Below, in pieces: positions 36,663 to 46,446 of a stretch of 64,000 bases of DNA (position 1 is its first letter; every line of letters begins with the position of its first letter). The notes under the pieces were generated by a model. It did not search any database, was not told the origin of the DNA, and saw nothing but the letters and a program-made list of their open reading frames with translations. This stretch comes from Pseudomonas putida. Its GTDB lineage: Bacteria > Pseudomonadota > Gammaproteobacteria > Pseudomonadales > Pseudomonadaceae. The stretch is from assembly GCF_030159595.1 (NCBI RefSeq), contig NZ_BSKJ01000011.1, positions 124,001-188,000 on the forward strand. The letters are read 5' to 3'. Made by a program: the position numbers and the translations under genes.

Positions 36663-37976
36663 TCAGGCCAGTGCTTCGCGTGGCTTGCCGAGCATACGGT
36701 CGCAGGCCACGGCACCCACCAAGGTCACCACCGAAGGCACCAGCCAGGCCAGGCCCTGGTCGCTCAGCGGCAAGTGCGCCATGAAGTCTGGCAGCACATG
36801 GGCAATGCTGCTGCCCTTGATCGCGTCAACCATGCCGAACACCAGCGATACCAGCATCACCGGCGCCAGGATGCGGGTCGGCGAGTTCCACAGGTCCTTC
36901 ACGAAGCTCAGGCCGACCACCACGATGCACGGCGGATAGATGGCGGTGAGCACCGGGATCGAGAACATGATCAGCTTGGTCAGACCAAGGTTGGAGATCA
37001 ACAGCGAGAAACCGGCGAGGATCACCACCAAGGCACGGTACGACAACGGCAGGATCTGGCTGAAGTACTCGGCGCAAGCGCAGGTCAGGCCGACTGCGGT
37101 CACCAGACAGGCCAGCGCGATCAGCACAGCCAGGAAGCCGCTGCCCAACGAGCCGAAGGTATGCTGCACATAGGCATGCAGAACCGCCGCACCGTTGGTG
37201 GCGTCAGCCGCGATGTCGTGGCTGGTAGCGCCCAGACGGAACAGGCTGATGTACACCAGAGCCAGACCGACACCGGCGATCAGGCCGGCGATGATGGCGT
37301 AGCGGGTGATCAGCTTCGGCGACTCGACACCGCGCGAGCGGATGGCGTTGACGATGACAATGCCGAACACCAGGGCACCCAGGGTGTCCATGGTCAGGTA
37401 GCCATCGGAGAAGCCCTTGGAGAACGCAGCGGCAGCGTAAGCAGGCTGTGCTTCACCAATGGTGCCGGCTGGCAGCGCGAAGGCAGCAATGCCCAGCACC
37501 GCCAGGGCGATGATCTTCAACGGCGCCAGGAAGCGACCGACAGTATCGAGCAGCTTGCCCGGATACATGGACACTGCCAGCACAACGATGAAGTAGACCA
37601 GGCTGTAGATGAACAGCGCCAACGGGCTTTCACCGGTCAGCGGTGCCACACCCACTTCAAACGACACGGTCGCCGTACGCGGGGTAGCGAACAGCGGGCC
37701 GACAGACAGGTAGCACACAGCCGCCAGCAGGCCGCCGAAGAACTTGCCGATCGGGCTGCTCAGGGCATCCATACCGCCACCGACCTTGGCCAGAGCGACC
37801 ACGGTAATGACCGGCAGGCCCACGGCGGTCACCAGGAAGCCCAGTGCAGCCATCCACACGTGCGGGCCAGACTGCAGACCGACGATAGGCGGGAAGATGA
37901 TGTTGCCTGCACCTACGAAAAGCGCAAACGTCATAAAGCCAAGCGCCAGGATGTCCTGGCCTTTGAGAACTTTCAT
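36663..37976 (-). CDS. brnQ: Branched-chain amino acid:cation symporter BrnQ
   Basis: A 437-residue carrier with about 12 membrane segments and the LIVCS-family start (LALGFMTFALFVGAGNIIFP). It imports leucine, isoleucine and valine with Na+ or H+. It is monocistronic with its own terminator. A perfect 15-base palindrome lies about 165 bases upstream. The 374-base gap up to sucD otherwise holds only the suc terminator. Confidence 0.95.
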   Translation of the reverse strand: MKVLKGQDILALGFMTFALFVGAGNIIFPPIVGLQSGPHVWMAALGFLVTAVGLPVITVVALAKVGGGMDALSSPIGKFFGGLLAAVCYLSVGPLFATPRTATVSFEVGVAPLTGESPLALFIYSLVYFIVVLAVSMYPGKLLDTVGRFLAPLKIIALAVLGIAAFALPAGTIGEAQPAYAAAAFSKGFSDGYLTMDTLGALVFGIVIVNAIRSRGVESPKLITRYAIIAGLIAGVGLALVYISLFRLGATSHDIAADATNGAAVLHAYVQHTFGSLGSGFLAVLIALACLVTAVGLTCACAEYFSQILPLSYRALVVILAGFSLLISNLGLTKLIMFSIPVLTAIYPPCIVVVGLSFVKDLWNSPTRILAPVMLVSLVFGMVDAIKGSSIAHVLPDFMAHLPLSDQGLAWLVPSVVTLVGAVACDRMLGKPREALA

Positions 37977-38140
37977 TTAAGGTAGTACCACACTGCTGAA
38001 ATCGGGATTCGAGAGGGGATTTCCCTATGGGTGAGGGAAATGCTGCCCGGCTTTATAGGCCAGACCCGTTTAGCGTGTCGTTCCCTTTTGGGGAGCGGGC
38101 ACAGAGTGAACGCGTAGACTAACCGTTTTACCCGACAAAC

Positions 38141-38155
38141 GCACTGTTACAGTGC
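38141..38155. promoter_or_regulatory. Perfect palindrome upstream of brnQ
   Basis: GCACTGT-T-ACAGTGC, a 7+1+7 palindrome in the 374-base gap between brnQ and sucD. There is no T-tract, so a regulator site is more likely. Its distance from brnQ (about 165 bases) suggests the gene's promoter zone, but the regulator is unknown. Confidence 0.4.
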
Positions 38156-38300
38156 TGCTTGTCCGATGTGCGTACATGTTTGTCGTCTGGTTATCGGTGT
38201 CCGGCGATAATTTATTGCCAGTTAGTGCGAATGTCTGGTGGAAAAACCTGGTGGGGGCTATCGAATTTTCCACACCTACAAAATACCCAACGCTACAACG

Positions 38301-38325
38301 ACAAAGGCCACCCGAAGGTGGCCTC
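38301..38325 (-). terminator. Terminator of the suc operon
   Basis: AGGCCACC-cgaa-GGTGGCCT stem with TTTGTCGTTG following on the minus strand, 26 bases after the sucD stop. Confidence 0.8.
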
Positions 38326-38350
38326 TGTGCGCGTGGGGGGTGTAGCAGTA

Positions 38351-39235
38351 TTACTTCTTGGCTTCCCAGCCAGTCAGCTCGGCCAGGGCCTTGCCGATGT
38401 CAGCCAGAGAACGCACGGTCTTCACACCCGCGTCCTGCAGGGCGGCGAATTTCTCGTCCGCAGTGCCCTTGCCGCCGGAGATGATGGCGCCAGCGTGGCC
38501 CATGCGCTTGCCCGCAGGTGCGGTAACACCAGCGATGTAGGAAACGACAGGCTTGGTAACGTTGGCCTTGATGTAGGCCGCGGCTTCTTCTTCAGCCGAA
38601 CCGCCGATCTCACCGATCATGACGATCGCTTCGGTCTTCGGGTCTTCCTGGAACAGCTTCAGGATGTCGATGAAGTTGGAGCCCGGGATCGGGTCACCGC
38701 CGATGCCGACGCAGGTCGACTGGCCGAAGCCGGCGTCGGTGGTCTGCTTCACAGCTTCATAGGTCAGGGTGCCGGAACGCGAAACGATACCGACCTTGCC
38801 TGGCAAGTGAATGTGACCTGGCATGATGCCGATCTTGCACTCGCCCGGGGTGATGACACCTGGGCAGTTAGGGCCGATCAGGGTAACGCCCAGCTCGTCG
38901 CACTTGACCTTGGCATCCAGCATGTCCAGGGTAGGAATGCCTTCGGTGATGCACACGATCAGCTTGATGCCACCGAAAGCAGCTTCCAGGATCGAGTCTT
39001 TGCAGAACGGAGCAGGAACGTAGATAACCGAAGCGTCAGCGCCGGTAGCTTCCACGGCTTCCTTGACGGTGTTGAACACCGGCAGGCCCAGGTGGGTGGT
39101 GCCACCCTTGCCTGGGGTTACGCCGCCGACCATCTTGGTGCCGTAGGCGATGGCTTGTTCGGAGTGGAAAGTACCCTGCGAGCCGGTGAAGCCCTGGCAG
39201 ATGACTTTGGTGTCTTTATTGATCAGGACGCTCAT
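38351..39235 (-). CDS. sucD: Succinyl-CoA synthetase alpha subunit
   Basis: A 294-residue subunit. The CoA-binding fold starts TKVICQGFTGSQGTFHSEQA; the phospho-histidine lies in MGHAGAIISGGKGTA. With SucC it converts succinyl-CoA to succinate with formation of ATP or GTP. Its start overlaps the sucC stop by one base. It is the last gene of the TCA block. Confidence 0.98.
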   Translation of the reverse strand: MSVLINKDTKVICQGFTGSQGTFHSEQAIAYGTKMVGGVTPGKGGTTHLGLPVFNTVKEAVEATGADASVIYVPAPFCKDSILEAAFGGIKLIVCITEGIPTLDMLDAKVKCDELGVTLIGPNCPGVITPGECKIGIMPGHIHLPGKVGIVSRSGTLTYEAVKQTTDAGFGQSTCVGIGGDPIPGSNFIDILKLFQEDPKTEAIVMIGEIGGSAEEEAAAYIKANVTKPVVSYIAGVTAPAGKRMGHAGAIISGGKGTADEKFAALQDAGVKTVRSLADIGKALAELTGWEAKK

Positions 39236-40401
39236 TACTTGCCCTCCGCAGCTTTGACAACTTGTTGAGCAGCGTCGGTCAGGCTGGTTGCCGCAATGAT
39301 GTTCAAACCGCTTTCTGCCAGTACTTTAGCGCCCAGTTCGGCGTTGTTACCTTCAAGGCGAACAACAACCGGAACTTTAACGCCGACTTCTTTCACTGCA
39401 CCGATGATGCCTTCGGCAATCATGTCGCAGCGAACGATGCCGCCGAAGATGTTGACCAGAACGGCCGCGACATTGCTGTCGGACAGAATGATCTTGAACG
39501 CTTCGGTAACGCGCTCTTTGGTAGCACCACCGCCAACGTCGAGGAAGTTGGCTGGCTTGCCGCCATGCAGGTTGACGATGTCCATGGTACCCATGGCCAG
39601 GCCGGCACCGTTGACCATGCAACCGATGTTGCCTTCCAGCGCCACGTAGTTCAGCTCGAAGCTGGCAGCGTGGGCTTCACGAGGATCGTCCTGCGACGGG
39701 TCGTGGAAGGTTTTCAGCTTAGGCTGACGGTACATGGCGTTTGCGTCGATGTTGATCTTCGCATCCAGGCAGTGCAGGTCGCCGTCGGCCTTGATGACCA
39801 GCGGGTTGACTTCCAGCAGGGCCAGGTCGTGTTCTTTGAACAGCTTGGCCAGGCCTACGAAAATCTTGGCGAACTGTGCAACTTGCTTGCCTTCCAGACC
39901 CAGCTGGAATGCCAGTTCACGACCCTGGAACGGCTGAGCGCCGACCAGTGGATCGATAGTAGCCTTGATGATCTTCTCAGGAGTTTCGTGAGCGACTTTC
40001 TCGATGTCCACGCCACCTTCGGTGGAGGCCATGAACACGATACGGCGGCTCGAGCGATCGACTACAGCGCCCAGGTACAGCTCTTTGGCGATGTCAGTGC
40101 AGGATTCGACCAGGATCTTGGTCACTGGCTGACCGTTGGCGTCGGTCTGGTAGGTTACCAGGCGCTTGCCCAACCATTGCGCAGCGAACGCCTTGGCGTC
40201 TTCCTTGCTGCGAACCAGCTTGACGCCGCCCGCTTTACCGCGACCACCTGCGTGAACCTGGGCTTTTACAACCCACTCGGAACCGCCGATCTTGTCGCAG
40301 GCTTCTGCTGCAGCTTCAGGGGTGTCGACTGCGAAACCCTTGGAAACTGGCAGGCCGTATTCAGCGAACAGCTGCTTACCCTGATACTCGTGAAGATTCA
40401 T
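39235..40401 (-). CDS. sucC: Succinyl-CoA synthetase beta subunit
   Basis: A 388-residue ATP-grasp subunit starting MNLHEYQGKQLFAEYGLPV. Nucleotide-binding and dimer motifs (WVVKAQVHAGGRGKAGGVK, and GIVRCDMIAEGI near the C-terminus) are intact. The 172-base gap to lpdG contains a long imperfect hairpin and perhaps a separate promoter. Confidence 0.98.
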   Translation of the reverse strand: MNLHEYQGKQLFAEYGLPVSKGFAVDTPEAAAEACDKIGGSEWVVKAQVHAGGRGKAGGVKLVRSKEDAKAFAAQWLGKRLVTYQTDANGQPVTKILVESCTDIAKELYLGAVVDRSSRRIVFMASTEGGVDIEKVAHETPEKIIKATIDPLVGAQPFQGRELAFQLGLEGKQVAQFAKIFVGLAKLFKEHDLALLEVNPLVIKADGDLHCLDAKINIDANAMYRQPKLKTFHDPSQDDPREAHAASFELNYVALEGNIGCMVNGAGLAMGTMDIVNLHGGKPANFLDVGGGATKERVTEAFKIILSDSNVAAVLVNIFGGIVRCDMIAEGIIGAVKEVGVKVPVVVRLEGNNAELGAKVLAESGLNIIAATSLTDAAQQVVKAAEGK

Positions 40402-40538
40402 GCTTTTTACCGTCTTCGTTAGGTACTGCGCTTCGGCGCTGCGCCATTACTGGCGCCGCACCACCTGTGACCGTTGACCCCGGGTTTTCCCATGTAGTCC
40501 GGTCCGGCGGACGTTCCGCGGTGAGTCATGCACGCAAG

Positions 40539-40562
40539 ACTCACGACGGGCTGCCCGCCGTG
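40539..40562. other. Imperfect long hairpin between lpdG and sucC
   Basis: CACGACGGGC / GCCCGCCGTG arms with one mismatch and almost no spacer, 12 bases after the lpdG stop. No T-tract follows; it may slow transcription or protect the mRNA end. It separates two parts of the suc block. Confidence 0.4.
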
Positions 40563-40573
40563 GTTTCTTATAA

Positions 40574-42010
40574 TTAACGCTTCTTACGGTTGGCCACGTG
40601 AATGGCGCCGCCATTCACCGCCAGCGCTGCTTCATGCAACGCTTCGGACAGGGTTGGATGGCTGAAGACCATCATGCCCAGATCCTCGGCACTGGTGCCG
40701 AATTCCATTGCGATTGCACCCTGCTGCACCAGTTCGGCAGCCGATGGGCCAATCACATGTACACCCAGGACGCGGTCGGTCTTGGCATCGGCGATGACCT
40801 TGACGAAACCACCGGTGTCGTTGGCAGCCATCGCACGGCCGCTGGCCGCGAACGGGAAGGTGCCTACGTTAACCTCAACACCCTCGGCCTTCAAGGACTG
40901 TTCGGTCTTGCCGACCCATGCAATTTCCGGGTGGGTGTAGATAACCGACGGGATCAGGTCGTAGTTCATCTGGGCCTTGTGGCCCTTGATACGCTCGACA
41001 ACCATGATGCCCTCTTCCGAGGCCTTGTGGGCCAGCATCATGCCGCGTACCACGTCACCGATGGCGAACACGCCCGGCACGCTGGTGGCGCAGTGATCGT
41101 CGACGAAAATGTAGCCACGCTCGTCGATGGTCACGCCGCTGTCGGCAGCCAGCAGGTCGGTGGTGACAGGGCGACGGCCGACCGCGACGATCAGCTTGTC
41201 GAAGGTGATCTTCTGCTCGCCTTCGGCGTTGGTGTAGGTCACTTCAACTTCGTTGCCGTTGACTTTCGAGCCGGTGACGCGCGCGCCCAGCTTGATGTCC
41301 AGGCCTTGCTTGGTCAGGGTCTTCTGGGCTTCTTTCGACACGGCAGTGTCGGCAGCCATCAGGAAGGTGTCCAGGGCTTCCAGGACGGTGACTTCAGCAC
41401 CCAGGCGAGCCCATACCGAGCCCAGCTCCAGGCCGATCACACCAGCACCGATAACGCCCAGGCGCTTCGGTACGGCCTGGAATTCCAGGGCGCCGGTGGA
41501 GTCGACGATGACGTTCTGGTCGACCGGAGCCGGCGGAATGTCGATCGGGCGCGAGCCGGAAGCCAGGATCACGTTCTCGGCTTCGATGACTTCGGTGGTG
41601 CCGTCAGCCTTGGTGACTTCGACCTTTTTACCAGCCAGCAGCTTGCCGTGGCCCTGGATCGAAGTAACGCCGTTGGCCTTGAACAGGGTGGCAACGCCAC
41701 CCGTCAGGTTCTTGACGATGCCGGCCTTGCGGCCAACCATCGCGGCGACGTCCATCTTCACTTCGCCCGTGGAGATACCGTGGACGTTGAAGCTCTCTTT
41801 GGCTTCCTTGTACTTCCAGGAGCTGTCCAGCAGCGCCTTGGAAGGAATGCAACCTACGTTCAGGCAGGTGCCGCCCAGGGCCAGTTTGCCCTCGGCGTCA
41901 GTGTACTTCTCGATACAGGCAGTCTTCAGACCAAGTTGGGCAGCCTTGATGGCAGCCACATAGCCGCCAGGACCTGCACCAATCACCACTACGTCGAATT
42001 TCTGGGTCAT
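40574..42010 (-). CDS. lpdG: Dihydrolipoamide dehydrogenase (E3 of 2-oxoglutarate dehydrogenase)
   Basis: A 478-residue flavoprotein. FAD motif VIGAGPGGYVAA, redox disulfide in GGTCLNVGCIPSKALL, NAD motif IGAGVIGLELGS, and C-terminal HPTLSEALHEAAL with the catalytic histidine and glutamate. Position directly after sucB makes it the E3 shared by 2-oxoglutarate dehydrogenase, and in P. putida also by glycine cleavage and pyruvate dehydrogenase. sucB precedes it by 93 bases. Confidence 0.97.
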   Translation of the reverse strand: MTQKFDVVVIGAGPGGYVAAIKAAQLGLKTACIEKYTDAEGKLALGGTCLNVGCIPSKALLDSSWKYKEAKESFNVHGISTGEVKMDVAAMVGRKAGIVKNLTGGVATLFKANGVTSIQGHGKLLAGKKVEVTKADGTTEVIEAENVILASGSRPIDIPPAPVDQNVIVDSTGALEFQAVPKRLGVIGAGVIGLELGSVWARLGAEVTVLEALDTFLMAADTAVSKEAQKTLTKQGLDIKLGARVTGSKVNGNEVEVTYTNAEGEQKITFDKLIVAVGRRPVTTDLLAADSGVTIDERGYIFVDDHCATSVPGVFAIGDVVRGMMLAHKASEEGIMVVERIKGHKAQMNYDLIPSVIYTHPEIAWVGKTEQSLKAEGVEVNVGTFPFAASGRAMAANDTGGFVKVIADAKTDRVLGVHVIGPSAAELVQQGAIAMEFGTSAEDLGMMVFSHPTLSEALHEAALAVNGGAIHVANRKKR

Positions 42011-42103
42011 AAAAGATTCCTTATCAGCAACAAGCTACAAGCCGCGAACCGCGCGGCATGGCTTCTCGCGAAGCCAGGGCCGGCACGGTACGCAGCCAGA
42101 GGG

Positions 42104-43327
42104 TTAGATGTCCAGCAGCAGGCGGGACGGATCTTCCAGCAGGTTCTTGATAGTGACCAGGAAGGTTACCGCTTCCTTGCCGTCGATCAGGCGGTGATCG
42201 TACGACAGCGCCAGGTACATCATCGGGCGAATCACGACCTGGCCATTGATGGCCATCGGGCGCTGGATGATGTTGTGCATGCCGAGAATGGCGGCCTGCG
42301 GCGGGTTGACGATCGGGGTCGACATCATCGAACCGAAGGTACCACCGTTGGTGATGGTGAAGGTGCCACCGGTCATCTCTTCGATGGACAGTTTGCCGTC
42401 ACGGGCCTTCTTGCCAAAGGTAGCGATGCCGTTCTCGATTTCAGCCAGGCTCATCGACTCGGCGTTACGCAGTACCGGCACCACCAGGCCACGGTCGCTG
42501 GACACGGCAACACCGACGTCGGCGAAGCCGTGGTAGACGATGTCGTTGCCGTCGATCGAGGCGTTGACTGCCGGGAAGCGCTTCAGCGCTTCGGTAGCGG
42601 CCTTGACGAAGAACGACATGAAGCCCAGGCGCACGCCATTGTGGGTCTTCTCGAACAGGTCCTTGTACTTCGAACGCAGCGCCATGACTTCGGTCATGTC
42701 CACTTCGTTGAAGGTAGTCAGCATCGCCATGTTGGACTGTGCTTCGACCAGACGCTCGGCGATCTTGGCACGCAGGCGGGTCATCGGCACGCGCTTCTCG
42801 GTGCGGTCGCCAGCAGCGACGACTACCGCAGCAGCAGCGGCGGCAGGCTTGGCAGCCGGGGCAGCGGCAGGTGCCGACTTCTTGTTGGCAACAGCCGCAA
42901 CCACGTCTTCCTTGGTGACGCGACCGCCTTTACCAGTACCGGCAACGGTAGCCAGGTCGATGCCGTTTTCTTCCGCCAGCTTGCGAGCAGCCGGGGCAGC
43001 AATCGGGTCATCTTCGCCAGCATCAGCGGCAGCGGCAGCGGCAGCTGGAGCAGCGGCAGGAGCAGCGGCGGCGGCAGGAGCGGCAGCACCGCCTTCAACG
43101 ATCGAACCCAGCAGTTCGTCGGACAGGACGGTGTCGCCCTCGCCCTTGACGATGTCGCCCAGCACGCCATCGGCGGTAGCCAGTACTTCCAGGACAACCT
43201 TGTCGGTCTCGATGTCGACGATCAGCTCGTCACGCTTGACGGCATCGCCCGGCTTCTTGTGCCAGGTGGCAACGGTGCCATCGGCAACCGATTCCGGGAA
43301 GGTTGGGGCTTTGATCTCGATAGCCAT
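42104..43327 (-). CDS. sucB: Dihydrolipoyl succinyltransferase (E2 of 2-oxoglutarate dehydrogenase)
   Basis: A 407-residue E2. Lipoyl domain with K43 ([11 protein letters not shown]), an Ala-rich linker (~78-100), peripheral-subunit binding domain ([20 protein letters not shown]), a second Ala-rich linker (~147-172), and the catalytic domain ending with [10 protein letters not shown] (histidine and aspartate). It moves the succinyl group to CoA. Confidence 0.98.
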
Positions 43328-43369
43328 TATCTGTGTTTCCTTAAATTCGGTTTCAGGTGCGCGAAGGCG

Positions 43370-46201
43370 TTAGACAGTGAAGGCGTCTTGCAGCAGTTTT
43401 TCCTGCTGTTCGGCGTGCTTCGAAGCGTAACCACAGGCTGGTGCGGCAGAAGCGTCGCGACCGGCGTATTCCAGGACCAGTGCCTTGTTGTGGCGGCCCA
43501 GGATACGGCGCATGTGGTGCTGGCTGCTGTACCAGGCGCCCTGGTTCATCGGCTCTTCCTGGCACCACACGGCGTGCTTGAGGTTGCTGTATTGCGCCAG
43601 GATTTCGACCAGGTCGTCTTCCGGGAACGGGTACAGCTGCTCGAGACGCAGGATGGCGATGTCTTCGCGGCCTTCGGCACGGCGTTTTTCCAGCAGGTCG
43701 TAGTAGACCTTGCCGCTGCACAGCACCAGGCGCTCGACCTTGGCCGGATCGATTGCGTCGATTTCCGGGATCACGGTCTGGAACGAGCCTTCGGCCAGGT
43801 CTTCCAAGGTCGAGATGGCCAGCTTGTGGCGCAGCAGCGACTTCGGCGTCAGGACGACCAGCGGCTTGCGCAGCGGGCGGATGACCTGGCGACGCAGCAG
43901 GTGGTAGATCTGTGCCGGGGTAGTCGGTACGCAGACCTGGATGTTGTGCTCGGCGCACAGCTGCAGGTAACGCTCCAGACGCGCGGAGGAGTGCTCCGGG
44001 CCCTGCCCTTCGTAACCGTGTGGCAGCAGCATGGTCAGACCGCACAGGCGGCCCCACTTGTGCTCACCGCTGGTGATGAACTGGTCGATCACCACTTGCG
44101 CACCGTTGGCGAAGTCGCCGAACTGGGCTTCCCAGATCACCAGCGCGTTCGGCGTGGTGGTGGAATAGCCGTATTCGAAGGCCAGTACCGCTTCTTCCGA
44201 CAGGAAGGAGTCGTACAGGTCGAAGCGCGGCTGGCCCGGGAACAGGTTCTGCAGCGGAATGTAGGTGCTGGCGTCCTTCTGGTTGTGCAGCACCGCGTGA
44301 CGGTGCGAGAAGGTGCCACGGCCGATGTCCTGGCCGGTCATGCGGATCGGGTGACCTTCGAACTGCAGGGTGGCGTAGGCCATGGTCTCTGCATAACCCC
44401 AGTTGATCGGCAAGCCACCAGCCTGCATCTTCTGGCGATCTTCGTAGATCTTCGACACCTGGCGCTGAACGACGAAGCCTTCTGGCAGTTCCAGCAGCTT
44501 GGCCGACAGGTCCTGCAGGGTCTTGAGGTCGAAGCGGGTGTCGTGACGCGCAGTCCAGGCGTGGCCCAGGTACGGACGCCAGTCGACGAACAGCTCGCGG
44601 TTCGGCTCCTTGACCAGGCTTTTCACAACGTGCAGGCCGTTGTCCAGCGCGTTGCGGTACTCGTCGATCTTGGCCTGAGCACGCTCGGCGTCGATGCGAC
44701 CGGCCTGGATCAGCGCCTCGGCATACAGTTCACGCGTAGTGCGCTGCTTGCTGATCTGCTGGTACATCAGCGGCTGGGTGCCGTTCGGCTCGTCGGCCTC
44801 GTTGTGGCCGCGACGACGGTAGCAGACCAGGTCGATGACCACGTCACGCTTGAACTGCATGCGGTAGTCGATGGCCAGCTGGGTGACGAACAGCACCGCT
44901 TCCGGGTCATCCCCGTTCACGTGCAGGATCGGCGCCTGGATCATCTTGGCAACGTCGGTGGCGTACTCGGTGGAGCGCGCATCCAGCGGGTTGCTGATGG
45001 TGAAGCCAACCTGGTTGTTGATCACGATGTGCACGGTACCGCCGGTCTTGAAACCGCGGGTCTGCGACATCTGGAAGGTTTCCATGACCACGCCCTGGCC
45101 GGCGAATGCTGCGTCGCCGTGGATCGAGATCGGGAGTACCTTGTCGCCAACGGTGTCGTTACGGCGGTCCTGACGGGCACGCACCGAACCTTCGACCACG
45201 GGCGAAACGATTTCCAGGTGGGACGGGTTGAACGCCATGGCCAGGTGAACTTCGCCACCGGTGGTCATCACGTTCGAGGAGAAGCCCTGGTGATACTTCA
45301 CGTCACCGGAGCCCAGCTCGTTCATCTTCTTGCCTTCGAACTCGTCGAACAGCTCGCGCGGGTTCTTGCCGAAGGTGTTCACCAGTACGTTCAGGCGGCC
45401 ACGGTGGGCCATGCCGATCACGACTTCCTTGGTGCCGTAAGAGCCGGAACGCTGGATCATTTCATCCAGCATCGGGATCAGGCTCTCGCCGCCTTCAAGA
45501 CCGAAACGCTTGGTGCCCGGGTACTTGGTGCCCAGGTACTTTTCCAGGCCCTCACCGGCGGTCACGCGCTCCAGCAGGTGAGCCTGCACGTCAGCGGAAA
45601 ACTCCGGACGGCCGCGCACGCTTTCCAGGCGCTGCTGGAACCAGCTGCGCTGCTCGGAATCGACGATGTGGGTGAATTCGGCGCCAATGGTGCGACAATA
45701 TGTCTTCTGGAGTGCATCGAAGATGTCGCGTAGGCTCGCCTCCTCTTTGCCGATGAACAGGTCGCCGGCACGGAAGGTCGTATCAAGATCGGCATTGGTC
45801 AAGCCGTAGTGATTGATCGACAGGTCTACGGGCGCAGGGCGCTGCCACAACCCCAACGGGTCGAGCTTGGCAGCCTGATGGCCGCGCATACGATAGGCCT
45901 GGATCAGTCGCAGAACTTCAACCTGCTTCTTCTCGTGTTCACTGCTCACGCTCCCGGCGGATACCGGTTGGGCGCGGCGCTGGTTCTTTGCCAGCAGTAC
46001 GAAATGGTCGCGGATTGTCGAGTGCGATACATCAGTAGCGGTGCTGCCGTCGGCTGGCAACTTCTGGAAGTAAGTGCGCCACTCTTCTGGCACAGCGTTA
46101 GGGTCGTGCAGGTAGAGTTCGTAGAGCTCTTCCACATATGCAGCGTTACCACCTGAAAGGTGGGCGCTATCCCACATGCGCTGCATCACGCTTTCTTGCA
46201 T
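43370..46201 (-). CDS. sucA: 2-oxoglutarate dehydrogenase E1
   Basis: A 943-residue thiamine-dependent E1. It begins MQESVMQRMWDSAHLSG; the AAYVEELYELYL N-terminal segment matches the E2-contact region. TPP-binding parts are visible in GMAHRGRLNVL, GDAAFAGQGVV and the transketolase-type C-terminal half. It decarboxylates 2-oxoglutarate. GAGGGTGA precedes the start. It follows sdhB after 245 bases, a gap with two hairpins. Confidence 0.98.
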   Translation of the reverse strand: MQESVMQRMWDSAHLSGGNAAYVEELYELYLHDPNAVPEEWRTYFQKLPADGSTATDVSHSTIRDHFVLLAKNQRRAQPVSAGSVSSEHEKKQVEVLRLIQAYRMRGHQAAKLDPLGLWQRPAPVDLSINHYGLTNADLDTTFRAGDLFIGKEEASLRDIFDALQKTYCRTIGAEFTHIVDSEQRSWFQQRLESVRGRPEFSADVQAHLLERVTAGEGLEKYLGTKYPGTKRFGLEGGESLIPMLDEMIQRSGSYGTKEVVIGMAHRGRLNVLVNTFGKNPRELFDEFEGKKMNELGSGDVKYHQGFSSNVMTTGGEVHLAMAFNPSHLEIVSPVVEGSVRARQDRRNDTVGDKVLPISIHGDAAFAGQGVVMETFQMSQTRGFKTGGTVHIVINNQVGFTISNPLDARSTEYATDVAKMIQAPILHVNGDDPEAVLFVTQLAIDYRMQFKRDVVIDLVCYRRRGHNEADEPNGTQPLMYQQISKQRTTRELYAEALIQAGRIDAERAQAKIDEYRNALDNGLHVVKSLVKEPNRELFVDWRPYLGHAWTARHDTRFDLKTLQDLSAKLLELPEGFVVQRQVSKIYEDRQKMQAGGLPINWGYAETMAYATLQFEGHPIRMTGQDIGRGTFSHRHAVLHNQKDASTYIPLQNLFPGQPRFDLYDSFLSEEAVLAFEYGYSTTTPNALVIWEAQFGDFANGAQVVIDQFITSGEHKWGRLCGLTMLLPHGYEGQGPEHSSARLERYLQLCAEHNIQVCVPTTPAQIYHLLRRQVIRPLRKPLVVLTPKSLLRHKLAISTLEDLAEGSFQTVIPEIDAIDPAKVERLVLCSGKVYYDLLEKRRAEGREDIAILRLEQLYPFPEDDLVEILAQYSNLKHAVWCQEEPMNQGAWYSSQHHMRRILGRHNKALVLEYAGRDASAAPACGYASKHAEQQEKLLQDAFTV

Positions 46202-46302
46202 GCTTGGTCACCCTCGATTAGGGGACTGATCGGCGAGAGCCACAGCAAACCTGGAAAAGTCCGAATAAAGCGACTGAACCACGCCACTTGGATCCTGCTG
46301 AT

Positions 46303-46324
46303 TTTCCGGGTACCAGCCCGGAAA
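46303..46324. other. Hairpin between sdhB and sucA
   Basis: TTTCCGGG-taccag-CCCGGAAA is a perfect eight-base-pair stem 102 bases before sucA. A second hairpin, GTGCGGG / CCCGCAC, lies at 46398-46418, 28 bases after sdhB. Without strong T-tracts these could attenuate read-through from sdh into suc, or stabilise processed ends. Confidence 0.45.
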
Positions 46325-46446
46325 GCCCCTGCTGGTCTCATATCTTCATAGGTATGAACGCGGGCTTTGTGGGCCCTTGTTCGGGTTTTACCTCAGTGCG
46401 GGCTCACCACCCGCACCTCGGCTTACTGCAGGTACAACAGGTTGTA

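Noticed and set aside
36540..37985. A 481-codon open frame antisense to brnQ
   Set aside because: Low-complexity Gln/His/Arg composition typical of antisense reading of a membrane protein gene.
40598..45733. A 1711-codon open frame on the plus strand
   Set aside because: It lies wholly antisense to lpdG, sucB and sucA, spans their gaps, has no domain pattern and is the expected shadow of GC-rich codon usage.
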